Part shown: one piece after another, positions 9,639-21,560 of the stretch
Layout of the letters: the number at the start of each line of letters is the position of its first letter
Position numbering within the stretch: the first letter of the stretch is position 1
Assembly: GCA_009392215.1 (NCBI GenBank)
Contig: VFGZ01000055.1
Location: 56,474 to 120,473 of the forward strand
DNA: 64,000 nt
Source of the DNA: SAR202 cluster bacterium
Lineage (GTDB): Bacteria; Chloroflexota; Dehalococcoidia; Lucifugimonadales; Lucifugimonadaceae
Direction of reading: 5' to 3'
The notes under the pieces: generated by a model
The model's input: only the letters and a program-made list of their open reading frames with translations
What the model was told of the DNA's origin: nothing
Database searches by the model: none
Made by a program: the position numbers and the translations under genes

Positions 9639-9671
9639 TCCAAATCCTTAATTATTTTCAGGAGAGTTTGT

Positions 9672-12600
9672 ATGGTTATCGCTGATCGTAGATTAGCCCC
9701 GACTCAGCAGCCCGATTATAAAGCGTTCAACAGCATTTCAAATAATGTTGATGTTCCAAGTCTTGTGCAAGTGCAAGTTAACTCATTCCAATGGCTTAAG
9801 ACCGAAGGATTGAAAGACCTTCTTCAGGAAATATCTCCAATCGAGGATTTTTCGGGTGGTCGATTTGATCTTAAATTTTTGAGTCATGAAATTCGTAAGC
9901 CAAAAAATACTGAACGAGAATGTAGATCACGTGAGATCACTTATTCCGCTCCACTTTACGTGACAGTTCAGTTGGTCATCAAAGAAACGGGAGAGGTGAA
10001 AGAGCAGACTCTTTTCTTTGGTGATCTTCCAATGATGACTCAAAACGGGACATTCGTTATCAACGGTGCAGAGAGAGTGGTTGTTTCTCAGTTGGTTCGT
10101 TCACCTGGCGCTTATTTCACTACAAAAACAGACCCGACCACAGGGCGTGAACTCTGCAGTGCTAAGTTGATACCTTATCGCGGTGCTTGGGTGGAACTGG
10201 AGACTAGTAATAAGGATCTTCTTTCAGTAAAGGTTGACCGTAAGCGTAAGGCTCCTATTTCCACGTTGCTACGTGCTCTGGGATGGGCGACGGATGATGA
10301 GATTCGTCAACTAGTATCTGATGTGGACGACGATCCAGTTCATAGCTATATCGAAGCCACGCTGGCGAAAGATACGGCGGCTTCGACGGTTGATGAGGCC
10401 CTTCTTGAATTCTATCGTCGGCTGAGACCAGGCGAGCCCCCTAGCGTTGAAAATGCAAGTGAACTGATTGACAGTTTGTTTTTCAATGAACGTAAATACG
10501 ATTTAGGGCGCGTAGGTCGTTACAAGCTAAATCGAAGATTGGGTCTTGATGAAAAGACTCGCACTCTTACAAAAAATGACATAGTCGAATTGATTCGACG
10601 AATGATTACCATTAACAATGGACGGGCATCGAATGATGATATTGACCATTTGGGTAATCGTCGGGTAAGAGCTGTTGGAGAATTGATTCAGAATCAATTG
10701 CGTCTTGGACTTTTGAGAATGGAACGCGTTGTCAAAGAGCGGATGACGACACAGATGGATCCGACAACAACAACCCCTGCAGCCCTAATAAACATTAGGC
10801 CAGTGGTTGCTGCCGTTCGTGAATTTTTTGGAGGATCTCAGCTATCCCAATTCATGGATCAAACCAATCCCTTGGCCGAATTGACCCATAAACGGAGACT
10901 CTCTGCGCTTGGACCTGGTGGCCTTTCTCGAGAGCGTGCAGGTTTTGACGTGCGTGATGTTCACGCGTCTCACTATGGTCGCATCTGTCCGATTGAAACC
11001 CCTGAAGGACCTAATATTGGACTTCTTGGTTCACTTTCGACTTATGCCCGGCTAAACCCGTATGGTTTCATAGAGACTCCTTACAGAAAAATTCTTCACT
11101 ACATGTCTAGCGATAATGCCGACATACAAGGCCGTACACCTCTTGAACACATCATGGATGAAGATGGGAAGATTGTTGCTGAGAGTCATAAGCCGATCAC
11201 GATTCCAATTGCAGCTTTAGTAAATGAAATTAGTCCAAGCCGCGATGTGAAAGTTATGCCGTATGTGACAGGGAATGAAGCTGATACCGATTATCTTTCT
11301 GCCGACGATGAAGAAGAGAACACTATTGGTCAGGCGACCACTCCTATGGACGGTAAAGGTCAAATTACCACAAAACTCGTTGAGGTCCGTCAGGGTGGTA
11401 GTGAAGCTTACACATATGTTCATCCGGATGATGTTCAGTATCTAGACATCTCTCCAATGCAGATTGTTAGTATTTCAACAGCTCTCATCCCGTTCTTGGA
11501 ACACGATGATGCTAACCGAGCTTTAATGGGTTCCAATATGCAGCGCCAAGCAGTTCCACTGGTTCAACCACAGGCTCCGTTGGTTGGAACCGGTATGGAA
11601 TGGCGCGTAGCGAGTGACTCTGGCCAAGTTGTGATGTCTGCAATTGAAGGAATTGTTTCGGAATCCACAAGTGATTGCGTGAAAATTTTGGGTACAGATG
11701 GGAAGGAAGTTGAATACCCGTTAACTAAATTTGTGCGTTCAAACCAAGGAACTTCTATTAACCAGCATCCAATTGTTCATAAGGGAGATAGGGTTGTTCC
11801 GGGTTCTCCGTTGGCTGATAGTTCATCGACTGAAAACGGAGAACTTGCGCTTGGTCAGAACTTGTTGGTCGGCTTTATGACATATGAGGGATTCAATTAT
11901 GAAGACGCCATCATATTGAACGAAGATCTTGTTAAGGATGATAGATATACCTCTATACATATAGACAAGCACGAGGTGGAAGCTCGCGAAACCAAGTTGG
12001 GCCCAGAGGAGATTACGCGTGATATTCCGAATGTTGGTGAAGAGAGTCTTCGGGATCTAGATGAGGATGGTATTGTGCGGATCGGTGCATGGGTAACGCC
12101 AGGGGATATTTTGGTTGGCAAAATCACACCCAAAGGTGAAACTGAACTGACTGCTGAAGAAAAACTTCTGCGAGCTATATTCGGTGAAAAAGCTCGGGAC
12201 GTTAAGGATACTAGCCTGCGAGTGCCGCATGGACAGCACGGTAAAGTTACCGATGTGCGAATCCTCACAAAGGAAAACGGTGATGATCTGCAGCCAGGCG
12301 TTACAAAGACCGTTAGGGTATGGGTTGCACACACTAGGAAGATCAACCAAGGGGATAAGATGGCTGGTCGACACGGAAATAAGGGTGTCGTATCCAAAAT
12401 TTTGCCAAGAGAAGACATGCCGTTCCTGCCGGATGGAACTCCCCTAGATATTATGCTTAACCCTATTGGGGTGCCTTCTAGGATGAATCTAGGACAATTA
12501 CTAGAAACTCATCTAGGCTGGGCAGCGAATACCCTAGGATTTCATGCTCGCACTCCTGTATTTGATGGAGCGCAGGACAGTGTTATAGAAGATCAGCTTG

Positions 12601-13592
12601 CCAGAGCTTGGTTTGTAAGTGAGTCTCACGCAAAAAATCATCGTGATCTTGATTCCGATGAAATCAATTGGGATAAGGTTGATGAGTATTTGAGTGAACG
12701 TGGGTTTAGTAGAGATCGGTTGTGGAGCGATGCGCCGTCAAATCGTGGAACTGCTCGAGAGGCTTGTTTGCGCATTTGGTTGGAAGACGTTACAGGCGAG
12801 AAAACAGATAATTTGAAGCCTTCAGAGCTTATGCAAGAATCATTGAAAATTTCGCGAGAAAGGAATTTATCCGCTCCAATTTTTGGTAAGCAAATAATTC
12901 ATGATGGACGGACAGGTCTTCAATATGATTCGCCAGTTACAGTTGGCAATGTCTACATGTTGAAGCTGATCCACTTAGTGCAGGATAAGATTCACGCCCG
13001 ATCGACTGGTCCTTATTCGCTAATCACGCAACAGCCTCTTGGCGGAAAAGCTCAGTTCGGCGGTCAGCGATTTGGTGAGATGGAGGTTTGGGCTCTAGAA
13101 GCTTATTCTGCTGCTTACACCCTTCAAGAAATGCTCACTATTAAATCAGACGACGTAGTTGGGCGTGTTAAGACTTATGAAGCTATTGTCAAGGGTGAAG
13201 AGGTGATTCAGCCGGGTGTTCCGGAGTCTTTCCATGTTCTCTTGAAAGAATTACAAGGATTAGGGCTTTCAGTTGAACTGTTAAATGAGGACATTGAAAG
13301 ATTTACTCAATCCGAGACCGCTTCACAAGAGATGTCTGCGACACTTGGAGCTCCTCTTAACTGGAGTGATTTGAGTGATGAACCTCTGGATGCGTTAGAT
13401 ATTGAAGAACTGTCCCTTGATGAATTGAATGCTGGTTCAATGGATACTACTGATGACGATGACGACGACTTAGATGCGGATGATTCTTTATCAGATGAAG
13501 ATGAAGTTGACGAAAACAAATTGATCTCAGCTTCAGAGGAATCTGACGAATCTGAAGACGCAATCATTGGCGTTGATGATGAAGAGAACTAA
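9672..13592 (+). CDS. rpoB: DNA-directed RNA polymerase subunit beta
   Basis: A full-length beta subunit of 1306 residues. The start at 9672 is chosen because AGGAG (9660-9664) lies 7 bases upstream; a longer reading from 9612 would begin inside stem-loop 2. The rifampicin region near residues 385-420 has the sensitive form ([20 protein letters not shown], then [10 protein letters not shown], with D, H and S at the key positions). Also visible are [17 protein letters not shown], the [11 protein letters not shown] segment and, near the C-terminus, [20 protein letters not shown]. The last 80 or so residues form an unusually acidic tail rich in D, E and S. rpoC follows after 105 bases. Confidence 0.98.
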   Translation: MVIADRRLAPTQQPDYKAFNSISNNVDVPSLVQVQVNSFQWLKTEGLKDLLQEISPIEDFSGGRFDLKFLSHEIRKPKNTERECRSREITYSAPLYVTVQLVIKETGEVKEQTLFFGDLPMMTQNGTFVINGAERVVVSQLVRSPGAYFTTKTDPTTGRELCSAKLIPYRGAWVELETSNKDLLSVKVDRKRKAPISTLLRALGWATDDEIRQLVSDVDDDPVHSYIEATLAKDTAASTVDEALLEFYRRLRPGEPPSVENASELIDSLFFNERKYDLGRVGRYKLNRRLGLDEKTRTLTKNDIVELIRRMITINNGRASNDDIDHLGNRRVRAVGELIQNQLRLGLLRMERVVKERMTTQMDPTTTTPAALINIRPVVAAVREFFGGSQLSQFMDQTNPLAELTHKRRLSALGPGGLSRERAGFDVRDVHASHYGRICPIETPEGPNIGLLGSLSTYARLNPYGFIETPYRKILHYMSSDNADIQGRTPLEHIMDEDGKIVAESHKPITIPIAALVNEISPSRDVKVMPYVTGNEADTDYLSADDEEENTIGQATTPMDGKGQITTKLVEVRQGGSEAYTYVHPDDVQYLDISPMQIVSISTALIPFLEHDDANRALMGSNMQRQAVPLVQPQAPLVGTGMEWRVASDSGQVVMSAIEGIVSESTSDCVKILGTDGKEVEYPLTKFVRSNQGTSINQHPIVHKGDRVVPGSPLADSSSTENGELALGQNLLVGFMTYEGFNYEDAIILNEDLVKDDRYTSIHIDKHEVEARETKLGPEEITRDIPNVGEESLRDLDEDGIVRIGAWVTPGDILVGKITPKGETELTAEEKLLRAIFGEKARDVKDTSLRVPHGQHGKVTDVRILTKENGDDLQPGVTKTVRVWVAHTRKINQGDKMAGRHGNKGVVSKILPREDMPFLPDGTPLDIMLNPIGVPSRMNLGQLLETHLGWAANTLGFHARTPVFDGAQDSVIEDQLARAWFVSESHAKNHRDLDSDEINWDKVDEYLSERGFSRDRLWSDAPSNRGTAREACLRIWLEDVTGEKTDNLKPSELMQESLKISRERNLSAPIFGKQIIHDGRTGLQYDSPVTVGNVYMLKLIHLVQDKIHARSTGPYSLITQQPLGGKAQFGGQRFGEMEVWALEAYSAAYTLQEMLTIKSDDVVGRVKTYEAIVKGEEVIQPGVPESFHVLLKELQGLGLSVELLNEDIERFTQSETASQEMSATLGAPLNWSDLSDEPLDALDIEELSLDELNAGSMDTTDDDDDDLDADDSLSDEDEVDENKLISASEESDESEDAIIGVDDEEN

Positions 13593-13697
13593 ATTAACTA
13601 CAGTCAACACGAAATGTGTGTGGGCTAATTACGAATGCTGGCAACTAGTCAGTTCAACTATGGGTGAAATCCCTGAAAGGCGAGGAAACGGCCAGAT

Positions 13698-16600
13698 ATG
13701 ACACAATCAGGCGCCGATTTCAACGCGATTAGGATCTCTCTGGCATCTCCAGAGCAGATTAGAGCTTGGTCGTATGGTGAAGTAACTAAACCCGAGACCA
13801 TTAATTATCGTACATTACGACCTGAAAAAGATGGTTTGTTTTGTGAACGTATATTTGGTCCGACCAAAGATTGGGAATGTTATTGCGGCAAGTACAAGAA
13901 GATTCGGTACAAAGGCGTAATTTGTGATCGATGCGGTGTCGAAGTAGCGCGATCTAAAGTCCGAAGAGAACGGATGGGTCACGTGAAGTTAGCTGCTCCT
14001 GTAGCCCATATTTGGTTTTCTAAAGGAACTCCTTCTCGTTTGGGGCTAATACTTGATCTTTCACCTCGGAATCTTGAGAGGATTCTATATTTCTCACAGT
14101 ATGTTGTGACGTCTGTAGACGATATGGCGCGCCAGAATGCCATTGAGCAATTGGAAGCTTATAGAGACGCTGAGATCACACGCTTTGAGGAGGATTTGAA
14201 GGACGCTGTATCAGAAAATAACGTTGAGCCGGTGTTGGCATCAACTATGCAATCTATGTTCGATGCAAAGGCGGAAGCTGATCGCATAGCCAATGAGCTT
14301 GCAGAACTTGATAAACCCAAGAAAAAGCTCACAAAAGCTCAGGTTGTCAGGGCAGAAAAAGAAGCTCTTGAGCTTGCAGAGTCTCAATCAAAAGAAATCG
14401 AAAGTTATAAAGGTCCGGAAGCAGTTACAAAGCTCACCGAGCTGACCGAAGAGCAAATAGCTGCAGTTAAAGTTGATGTTCAAAATAAGATCGATGACCT
14501 TGAGGCGATTCGAGTTATGGATTTGCTGACCGAAGCTCGGTTCCGTGAATTGCGTGATAAATTCGGTCATGTATTTAAGGCATCTATGGGTGCAGAATCA
14601 GTACTTGAAATCCTCGAGAATACCGATTTAGACGCGGTACGCATTGAACTCTTAGACGAAGTTCGCAATACATCTGGCCAGCGCCGCAAGAAGGCAATAA
14701 AACGACTTCGTGTTGTTGAAGCGTTCAGAAAGAGTGGGAATAAATCTGAGTGGATGATTCTTACAGTTTTACCTGTACTACCACCTGAATTGCACCCAAT
14801 GGTTCAACTCGATGGTGGACGGTTTGCTACGAGTGATCTGAATGATCTTTACCGGAGAGTTATTAACCGCAATAACCGATTGAAGCATTTAATCGACCTT
14901 CAAGCTCCGGACATCATCATTCGAAATGAAAAACGAATGCTTCAAGAGGCTGTTGATGCTCTTATTGATAATGGTCGCCGAGGTCGAGCTATCCAGGGTA
15001 GTCATAATCATAAACTGAAGTCCTTGACCGATTTACTTCGTGGCAAGCAAGGTCGCTTCCGGCAAAATCTTTTGGGTAAACGAGTGGATTACAGTGGAAG
15101 ATCAGTAATAATTTCTGGGCCTCAACTCAATATGTATGAGTGTGGTTTGCCAAAAAAGATGGCTTTAGAACTGTTTAAACCGTTTGTCATGAATGCACTA
15201 GTTGTGAAGGGATATGCTCACAACATCAAAAGTGCAAAAAGAATGACAGAGAGAGCTCGTCCAGAAATTTGGGATCTGCTTGAAGAGGTTATACAAGATC
15301 ATCCTGTAATGCTTAATCGCGCCCCTACTCTTCATCGATTGGGAATTCAAGCATTTCAACCAGTTTTAGTTGATGGTTCGGCTATTCAGATTCACCCTTT
15401 AGTTTGTACAGCGTTCAATGCTGATTTTGATGGTGATCAGATGGCAGTACATGTTCCACTTTCAAGAGAAGCTGTAATTGAAGCACAGCGATTAATGCTT
15501 TCAACCAATAATATGCTTGCTCCTAGTTCAGGATTTCCGATTGTGTCACCTACGTTGGACATGGTTCTTGGTGTCTATTACCTCACAGGTATTGATGGCG
15601 ATGAATTGACGCCTGTTGAAAGAGATCAGGAAGGCAACGCTGTATTTGACACAATTTACGCGGATTTTGATGATGTGCGTTTGGCGTTTGACACTGAAAG
15701 GATCAAGCTGCGTCAACTAATTAAAGTTCGTGATGACCATGGTGAGCTCATTGAAACCACTGTGGGTCGCGTTATATTCAATTGGGCTCTTCCAAAAACG
15801 ATGGAGTTTAGAAATCATTTGTTTGACCGTGGTGCCATTGAAGCTTTGGTTGGGGAGGTAGTAACTGGATATGGTAATCAAGTTACTTCTGAGATGCTCG
15901 ACCAGTTAAAAAATCTCGGGTTTAAGTACGCTACCCAGTCGGGCACTACGATTGCAATAAAAGACATCGTTACACCTCCACAGAAGCAATCATTATTGTC
16001 TGCTGCTGACACTAAAATCTCTAAGTTGGATGAGCAGTATCAAGAGGGTCTTATCACTGACCATGAGCGTTACGAAGCATCGGTAGGAATTTGGACCGAT
16101 GTGTCAAATAAAATGACCGATGCTGTCGAAGACACCTTAGATAAATACGGTGGGATTTTTACGATGGCTGCTTCTGGTGCAAAAGGTAATATAGCGCAGA
16201 TTAAGCAGATGGCTGGTATGCGTGGGTTGATGTCAGATCCTAAGGGCAGGATTATTGAAATGCCGATACGTTCCAGTTTTGCTGAGGGTTTGTCGGTACT
16301 TGAGTACTTTATTTCTACTCATGGAGCTCGAAAGGGTCTTGCTGACACAGCGTTACGAACGGCTGACTCGGGGTATTTGACTCGTCGTTTGGCTGATGTT
16401 GCTCAGGATGTGATAATCACCACAGAGAATGACCCTGGCGCCCAAGGGATATTGATTACCGACGACCAACAGGGCGGCCAGCAGGCACCACTTGCCGAGC
16501 GGATTGTAACTCGCTACCTTGCGGAACCTATCGTCCATCCTGAAACGGGTGAATTAATAGCGGATCGTGACGATTTAGTTACTAGAGATGTGGCTGAACG

Positions 16601-18125
16601 CGTCGAGGCTGCAAACGTTAAAGAAGCGTGGGTATTTTCACCGCTTTCGAGCACTATTCAGCGTGGCATATCCCAAAAATGTTATGGCGGTTCACTGGCT
16701 ACGGGAGATCCTGCTTTATTGGGTGAAGCAGTTGGGATTATTGCAGCCCAATCGATTGGTGAACCCGGCACGCAGTTGACGATGAGAACCTTCCACACCG
16801 GCGGTGTTGCCGGCAAGGACATTACCTCGGGGTTACCTCGTGTTGTTGAATTATTTGAAGCTCGGCAGCCCAAAGGAATGGCAGTTTTATCTGAAATAGG
16901 TGGTCAAATAGAAATTGGTCAATTGCCTGAGGGTCGTGTAGTTAGGGTTATTTCTACCGAAGTTTATTCTGAGGAAATGAACATTCCTGAAACTCATAGA
17001 CAGAGTGTTAAAACAGGTGATTGGGTTGATGCTGGAGAAGTCGTTCTTATTGCAAAGAAAACAGCTACGGCTGCAGCCGTTAAGGCGGGGAAATTAGACG
17101 AATTCCAAGAAGAAATATTTGCGCCGGTTGCGGGTACTGTCCAAGTGACGAAGACGGCTGTTCGAATTGCATGGAATGAAACGGATGAGCGTGAGTATGT
17201 GATTCCAGCAGCGTCAGAAATTTTGGTTTCAGACGGCGATAAGATTGACCCAGGGACAGCATTGACGGATGGTCCGAAGAATCCACAAGATATTCTTCGA
17301 ATCGAAGGACAGGCAGCCGTACAGCGTTATTTAGTTGATGAGGTTCAGGCGGTATATCGATCACAAGGGGTGCAGTTGCATGACAAGCACATCGAGGTTA
17401 TTGTCCGACAGATGATGCGGAAGGTTCGGGTTGATAATCCAGGTGACAGTGATTTGCTACCAGGAGAATTGGTAGACAGGCATGATTACGAGCTGGCAAA
17501 TAGCAATATGTTGGCTGAAGGTGGAGAACCAGCCACAGCCAGCCCGGTTCTTCTTGGTGTAACTAGGGCATCACTTAACACTCAGAGTTTCTTGGCTGCA
17601 GCATCTTTCCAGGAAACTGCACGAGTACTTACAGAGGCTGCTGTCAATGGATCTGTAGATCGTTTGAGTGGGTTGAAAGAGAATGTCATTATTGGTCGAT
17701 TGATACCTGCTCGACTTGATCAGACATCCTCGGGTCGTGAGCGCCTTGGAGTTGAGGAAGGTGAGCGAGAAGATGGTCGTCTCACTGGTTTCACTAAGGC
17801 GCCTGCGACCTTTGAGGAAGCATTAGCAGCTATAGGTGGCGGAGATCTGGTCAGTGCTGGACCTGAATCGGCATCGGTACCAGCCGAAGGGGCTTCTGGA
17901 TCTACATCGGAGGATGTCGCTGATGACGGCGGTCTTCTTGCCGCTGTATCAGCACTTGCGGATGTAGCTACGGGAGGTATGGAATCATCTGATAGTGGCG
18001 ATGACGCAGCAGCGCGAGCAGCAGAAGCCTTACGGGCATCTACGTCTACGGTAGAAGAGAACACAGATCCTTCTCCACAGTTTGTAGATGAGGTAAATGA
18101 AGATGAGTCAGATAAATCTGATTAG
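13698..18125 (+). CDS. rpoC: DNA-directed RNA polymerase subunit beta'
   Basis: A full-length beta' subunit of 1475 residues. The first zinc site is intact (C61, C63, C76, C79; CYCGKYKK and CDRCGVEV). The catalytic [12 protein letters not shown] starts at N574, with D576, D578 and D580 binding Mg. The bridge-helix and trigger-loop region ([19 protein letters not shown]) is present. The second zinc site is largely lost: the positions of E. coli C814, C888 and C895 read P913, S985 and S992, and only C995 (KCYGG) remains. A charged, probably coiled-coil segment lies at about 150-270. The C-terminal 100 or so residues are a low-complexity tail rich in Ala, Ser and Asp/Glu. A strong terminator follows. 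Confidence 0.98.
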   Translation: MTQSGADFNAIRISLASPEQIRAWSYGEVTKPETINYRTLRPEKDGLFCERIFGPTKDWECYCGKYKKIRYKGVICDRCGVEVARSKVRRERMGHVKLAAPVAHIWFSKGTPSRLGLILDLSPRNLERILYFSQYVVTSVDDMARQNAIEQLEAYRDAEITRFEEDLKDAVSENNVEPVLASTMQSMFDAKAEADRIANELAELDKPKKKLTKAQVVRAEKEALELAESQSKEIESYKGPEAVTKLTELTEEQIAAVKVDVQNKIDDLEAIRVMDLLTEARFRELRDKFGHVFKASMGAESVLEILENTDLDAVRIELLDEVRNTSGQRRKKAIKRLRVVEAFRKSGNKSEWMILTVLPVLPPELHPMVQLDGGRFATSDLNDLYRRVINRNNRLKHLIDLQAPDIIIRNEKRMLQEAVDALIDNGRRGRAIQGSHNHKLKSLTDLLRGKQGRFRQNLLGKRVDYSGRSVIISGPQLNMYECGLPKKMALELFKPFVMNALVVKGYAHNIKSAKRMTERARPEIWDLLEEVIQDHPVMLNRAPTLHRLGIQAFQPVLVDGSAIQIHPLVCTAFNADFDGDQMAVHVPLSREAVIEAQRLMLSTNNMLAPSSGFPIVSPTLDMVLGVYYLTGIDGDELTPVERDQEGNAVFDTIYADFDDVRLAFDTERIKLRQLIKVRDDHGELIETTVGRVIFNWALPKTMEFRNHLFDRGAIEALVGEVVTGYGNQVTSEMLDQLKNLGFKYATQSGTTIAIKDIVTPPQKQSLLSAADTKISKLDEQYQEGLITDHERYEASVGIWTDVSNKMTDAVEDTLDKYGGIFTMAASGAKGNIAQIKQMAGMRGLMSDPKGRIIEMPIRSSFAEGLSVLEYFISTHGARKGLADTALRTADSGYLTRRLADVAQDVIITTENDPGAQGILITDDQQGGQQAPLAERIVTRYLAEPIVHPETGELIADRDDLVTRDVAERVEAANVKEAWVFSPLSSTIQRGISQKCYGGSLATGDPALLGEAVGIIAAQSIGEPGTQLTMRTFHTGGVAGKDITSGLPRVVELFEARQPKGMAVLSEIGGQIEIGQLPEGRVVRVISTEVYSEEMNIPETHRQSVKTGDWVDAGEVVLIAKKTATAAAVKAGKLDEFQEEIFAPVAGTVQVTKTAVRIAWNETDEREYVIPAASEILVSDGDKIDPGTALTDGPKNPQDILRIEGQAAVQRYLVDEVQAVYRSQGVQLHDKHIEVIVRQMMRKVRVDNPGDSDLLPGELVDRHDYELANSNMLAEGGEPATASPVLLGVTRASLNTQSFLAAASFQETARVLTEAAVNGSVDRLSGLKENVIIGRLIPARLDQTSSGRERLGVEEGEREDGRLTGFTKAPATFEEALAAIGGGDLVSAGPESASVPAEGASGSTSEDVADDGGLLAAVSALADVATGGMESSDSGDDAAARAAEALRASTSTVEENTDPSPQFVDEVNEDESDKSD

Positions 18126-18156
18126 TAGTACTTCTAGTTGGTAGTTTGTTATGCAA

Positions 18157-18190
18157 ACTGTGCCCTCATCTGATGAGATGAGGGCACAGT
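18157..18190 (+). terminator. Terminator of the rpoBC operon
   Basis: A perfect 15-bp stem (18157-18171 with 18176-18190) and a 4-base GATG loop, 31 bases after the rpoC stop. An AT-rich stretch follows rather than a long T-run. It separates rpoC from tRNA-Val. Confidence 0.75.
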
Positions 18191-18283
18191 ATTTAATGTA
18201 TGTAAATTAGACCAAACTAGATCAAGTTTAAATTATTCAGTAGTGTTTGTTGATTTTCCTATAAAATTTATTATTCGTTTTAC

Positions 18284-18360
18284 GGGCGGTTAGCTCAGCT
18301 GGCTAGAGCGCGTCGTTGACATCGACGAGGTCACAGGTTCAAGTCCTGTACCGCCCACCA
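18284..18360 (+). tRNA. tRNA-Val (GAC), CCA encoded
   Basis: A complete cloverleaf. Acceptor GGGCGGT pairs with ACCGCCC, the anticodon stem CGTCG/CGACG encloses loop TTGACAT with anticodon GAC, and T arm ACAGG/CCTGT has loop TTCAAGT. Discriminator A and CCA are encoded at 18357-18360. It lies between rpoC and thrS. Confidence 0.96.
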
Positions 18361-18432
18361 AATCGCTATATCGTTTACTGGTTCGAAAACATTCGTAGTT
18401 AATTTTTATCGCGAAAAGCGGAGCCACTTTCA

Positions 18433-20187
18433 ATGGCAGTTAAATTTAAAGACCTTTCTCCTGAGGACCAAAATGATTATCGCGATAGAATGCGCCATTC
18501 CGCTGCGCATGTTCTTGCGGAAGCGGTAACTGACTTATTTCCCGAGGCTCAACTGACTATTGGCCCGCCGATAGCTGATGGCTTTTTCTATGATTTTGCT
18601 ATTTCAGAACCATTTACCCCTGAAGATTTAAAACGTATCGAGCTGAAAATGCGTGAGTCAATCAAGGCGAATACGGAGTTTGTCGAACGTGAAACCAGTC
18701 GAGATGAAGCCTTAGAACTAGTTAAAGATAATCCTTATAAAGTTGAGATTTTAGAAGGGATTCCCGTAGATGAGCGTGTGACCTTTTGTAGTCATTCGGA
18801 TAATGCATTTGAAGATCTTTGCCGTGGTGGTCACATGGAGCGTACAGGGGATATCAAAGCATATAAATTACTTTCTTCTGCCGGAGCTTATTGGCGAGGC
18901 GATGAAAATAACACCATGTTGCAGCGCATATATGGAACCGCTTGGGAGTCACGCGATGCTCAAAAGAATTATCTAAAACGACGTGATGAGGCAGAAAAAC
19001 GTGATCACCGCAAGTTGGGGCGTTCATTAGATTTATTTTTCTTTGACCCTATCGCACCCGCTAGTCCATTTTTCCTTCCAAAGGGTACTCACGTAATCAA
19101 TAGTCTTGTCGATTATGTTAAGGAGTTGTACGCACGGTATGGCTATCAGGAAGTTATTACGCCTCAAATATTTAATACTGGATTATGGAAACGATCAGGC
19201 CATCTCGAAGCGTATGCGGAAAATATGTACTTTTTAGATGTGGATGATAGGGAGTTTGGTGTAAAGCCAATGAACTGTCCCGCTGCCGCGATGTTGTACT
19301 TGGCAAATTCACGCAGTTACCGAGAACTGCCTATTAGAATGGCAGACTTTGGCAGATTGCACCGAAATGAACGATCTGGAGTGACACATGGTTTGAATCG
19401 TGTCCGTTCTTTTGTCCAAGATGATGCGCATATTTTTTGCGCGTTCCATCAAATCGGTGCAGAGATTACGTCTTTTTTGCAAATGCTGAATGAGTCTTAC
19501 AAGGTTTTTGGATTTGAAAACACCCGGTTTGAGTTATCGTTACGTCCCGAAAAGCGTGTTGGATCTGAAGAAATGTGGGATCAGGCAGAGTCGATTCTTA
19601 CTGAAGTACTCGACGCTGCCGGTCATAAATACACTGCACAATCTGGTGAGGGCGCCTTTTATGGGCCTAAGATCGACGCATTTGTGCCAGATGCTATTGG
19701 GCGCGAATGGCAGTTAGGAACGGTTCAATTAGATTTTTCACTTCCTGAACGTTTTGACATGGAATACACCGCAGAGAATGGCAACCGTGAACGTCCAGTT
19801 GTAATTCACCGGGCGATGCTGGGTTCACTTGAACGTTTTCTCGGTGTTTTGATTGAACACCTATCTGGAGCGTTTCCGATGTGGCTGTCACCAGTACAGG
19901 CAGTAATTGTTCCTATCGCTGATAGACATAACGAGTTCTGTTTTGAGGCTGGTAAGCGTATTAGCGAATCAGGATTCAGAGTTGAGGTGAATGATTCAAA
20001 CGATAGGATGAACGCAAAAATTAGGCAGGCACAACTTCAAAAGATCCCCTATATGCTTGTGGTGGGTGATCGTGAAGTTGAGGATCAATCTTTGTCAGTA
20101 CGTACCCGAAGCGGTGATAATCTTGAATCGATGTCGATTGATCAGGTAATTAACAGGTTTGAAGCCCAAGTAGCAGATCGATCCTGA
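18433..20187 (+). CDS. thrS: Threonine--tRNA ligase lacking the TGS domain
   Basis: A class II synthetase of 584 residues. It begins directly at the editing (N2) domain, with the HSAAH motif (H22, H26), and so lacks the roughly 60-residue N-terminal TGS domain of the E. coli enzyme (642 residues). The catalytic core shows motif 2 (GRLHRNERSGVTHGL), the zinc-site region MNCPAA and motif 3 around VIHRAMLGSLERF. The C-terminal anticodon-binding domain ends the protein. A ribosome-binding GGAG lies a few bases before the ATG, and no in-frame upstream extension could supply a TGS domain. It charges tRNA-Thr and edits mischarged serine. Confidence 0.96.
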   Translation: MAVKFKDLSPEDQNDYRDRMRHSAAHVLAEAVTDLFPEAQLTIGPPIADGFFYDFAISEPFTPEDLKRIELKMRESIKANTEFVERETSRDEALELVKDNPYKVEILEGIPVDERVTFCSHSDNAFEDLCRGGHMERTGDIKAYKLLSSAGAYWRGDENNTMLQRIYGTAWESRDAQKNYLKRRDEAEKRDHRKLGRSLDLFFFDPIAPASPFFLPKGTHVINSLVDYVKELYARYGYQEVITPQIFNTGLWKRSGHLEAYAENMYFLDVDDREFGVKPMNCPAAAMLYLANSRSYRELPIRMADFGRLHRNERSGVTHGLNRVRSFVQDDAHIFCAFHQIGAEITSFLQMLNESYKVFGFENTRFELSLRPEKRVGSEEMWDQAESILTEVLDAAGHKYTAQSGEGAFYGPKIDAFVPDAIGREWQLGTVQLDFSLPERFDMEYTAENGNRERPVVIHRAMLGSLERFLGVLIEHLSGAFPMWLSPVQAVIVPIADRHNEFCFEAGKRISESGFRVEVNDSNDRMNAKIRQAQLQKIPYMLVVGDREVEDQSLSVRTRSGDNLESMSIDQVINRFEAQVADRS

Positions 20188-20366
20188 ATCTATTTTGTGA
20201 TTTTAACTTGGTGGCTACTATTACAGTTGTTGTTTGGCTGCAATATAATCGTGCGTAGCATTTAATTGTTTAGGGGTGGTAATTGTGTGTCTGTTTGTGT
20301 CTGTTTGTAAAATAAATTCTGATTAAGTACGTCTTATTTGGCGTGACGATGGGCTAAAAACATCAA

Positions 20367-21506
20367 ATGAAATCCGATGAAATTACTCTACACCGAGGGC
20401 TTCAGGGTGTTTACTTTGATCGAAGTGAGACGACGTTTATTGATGGTAAGCAAGGTGTGCTCGAATACCGTGGCTACAATATCCATGATCTTGCCGAATA
20501 TTCAACTTTTGAAGAGACAGCCTACCTTCTTATACATGGGATTCTTCCTACTCAGGCGCAATTGGACGAGTTTGATTCAGAGCTCAAAGCTGCACGAGAA
20601 TTACCTGAAAAGATTTTTGATGTCATCGATCTCGTCAAAGATTCTCATCCGATGGATGTTCTCAGGACCGCTGTTTCAGCGTTAGCTTCGTTTGATCCAG
20701 AACGGGGAGACAATTCCCCTGAAGCTACGATTCATAAGGGAAATCGCCTGACATCTCAAGTGCCTGGGATTGTGATGGCTCATCATGCTATTCGTAGGGG
20801 GAAGGATCCTGTTAAGCCCAGTTCAACGTTGGGCCATGCTGCTAACTTTCTTTACATGCTTGAGGGTAACGAACCTAGTGTTGATGCGGCTAATCTCATG
20901 GACAAAGATTTTGTTCTTCATGCGGATCACGGTTCAAATGCGTCGGCATTTACAGCGCGTACGGTAGCCGGGACTGCAGCAGACGTTCATGGTGCTGTTA
21001 CAGCCGGTATCGCTGCTTTATCAGGGCCATCACATGGTGGAGCTGCTGAAAACGTTATGCAGATGGCTAAAGAAATTGGAAAACCCGAAAATGCAGCGGA
21101 TTATGTCCGCGATCTACTTTCGAACCGACAGCGTGTTATGGGCTTTGGTCATCGCGTTTACAAAGCAGAGGACCCACGTGCAAGGCACCTTCGTGAGGGA
21201 GTTAAGAATCTCAGTGAAGAAATGGGGCAACCTGAGTGGTATCAAATACTTGAAGGCGTTGTTGATGCCATGAAACCTTATGCTAGGCGTGGGATTCATG
21301 TAAATGTCGATTTTTTTGCAGGGGTTATTTATTATTTGAATGGATTCCCGCAAGACTTATTTGTTCCTATATTTGCTGTGGGACGCATTCCCGGATGGAC
21401 AATTCAAGTGGTCGAGCAGTTGCAGCATAATATTTTGATAAGGCCATTGCTGCAGTACACGGGAGAGCATGATTTGGACTACGTTCCCATTTCTGAACGT
21501 GGTTGA
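20367..21506 (+). CDS. gltA: Citrate synthase family protein
   Basis: A 379-residue short-form citrate synthase. The catalytic triad is visible as H223 (GPSHGGAAENV), H262 (GFGHRVYK) and D315 (NVDFFAG). The C-terminal oxaloacetate and CoA-binding region includes VGRIPGWTIQ and RPLLQYTG. It condenses acetyl-CoA with oxaloacetate at entry to the TCA cycle. Short type enzymes of this kind are hard to tell from 2-methylcitrate synthase; no prpB or prpD lies nearby, so citrate synthase is preferred. It is preceded by 179 bases without another gene. Confidence 0.92.
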   Translation: MKSDEITLHRGLQGVYFDRSETTFIDGKQGVLEYRGYNIHDLAEYSTFEETAYLLIHGILPTQAQLDEFDSELKAARELPEKIFDVIDLVKDSHPMDVLRTAVSALASFDPERGDNSPEATIHKGNRLTSQVPGIVMAHHAIRRGKDPVKPSSTLGHAANFLYMLEGNEPSVDAANLMDKDFVLHADHGSNASAFTARTVAGTAADVHGAVTAGIAALSGPSHGGAAENVMQMAKEIGKPENAADYVRDLLSNRQRVMGFGHRVYKAEDPRARHLREGVKNLSEEMGQPEWYQILEGVVDAMKPYARRGIHVNVDFFAGVIYYLNGFPQDLFVPIFAVGRIPGWTIQVVEQLQHNILIRPLLQYTGEHDLDYVPISERG

Positions 21507-21560
21507 AAAAGCAAGTACATCAGCGAGTAATAGGATTTCAATTGCAATTCACTTTGTATG

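Larger units (their letters stand above)
9271..9671. other. Divergent copA/rpoB intergenic region
   Basis: 401 bases without a gene. It contains the minus-strand start region of copA, a near-consensus plus-strand promoter at 9463-9492 and two adjacent stem-loops at 9563-9638 in the rpoB leader. No ribosomal protein gene (rplJ or rplL) lies here, unlike the common rplJL-rpoBC order. Confidence 0.7.

Noticed and set aside
9612..9671. A 20-residue N-terminal extension of RpoB
   Set aside because: It would start inside the second leader stem-loop, has no Shine-Dalgarno and no similarity to RpoB; ATG 9672 has AGGAG at ideal spacing.
11897..12418. A 173-codon minus-strand open frame inside rpoB
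   Set aside because: It is a shadow of a conserved RpoB region.
20270..20315. A short GTGTCTGTTT direct repeat upstream of citrate synthase
   Set aside because: Only two copies of a simple GT-rich unit; no sign of a CRISPR, binding array or mobile element.
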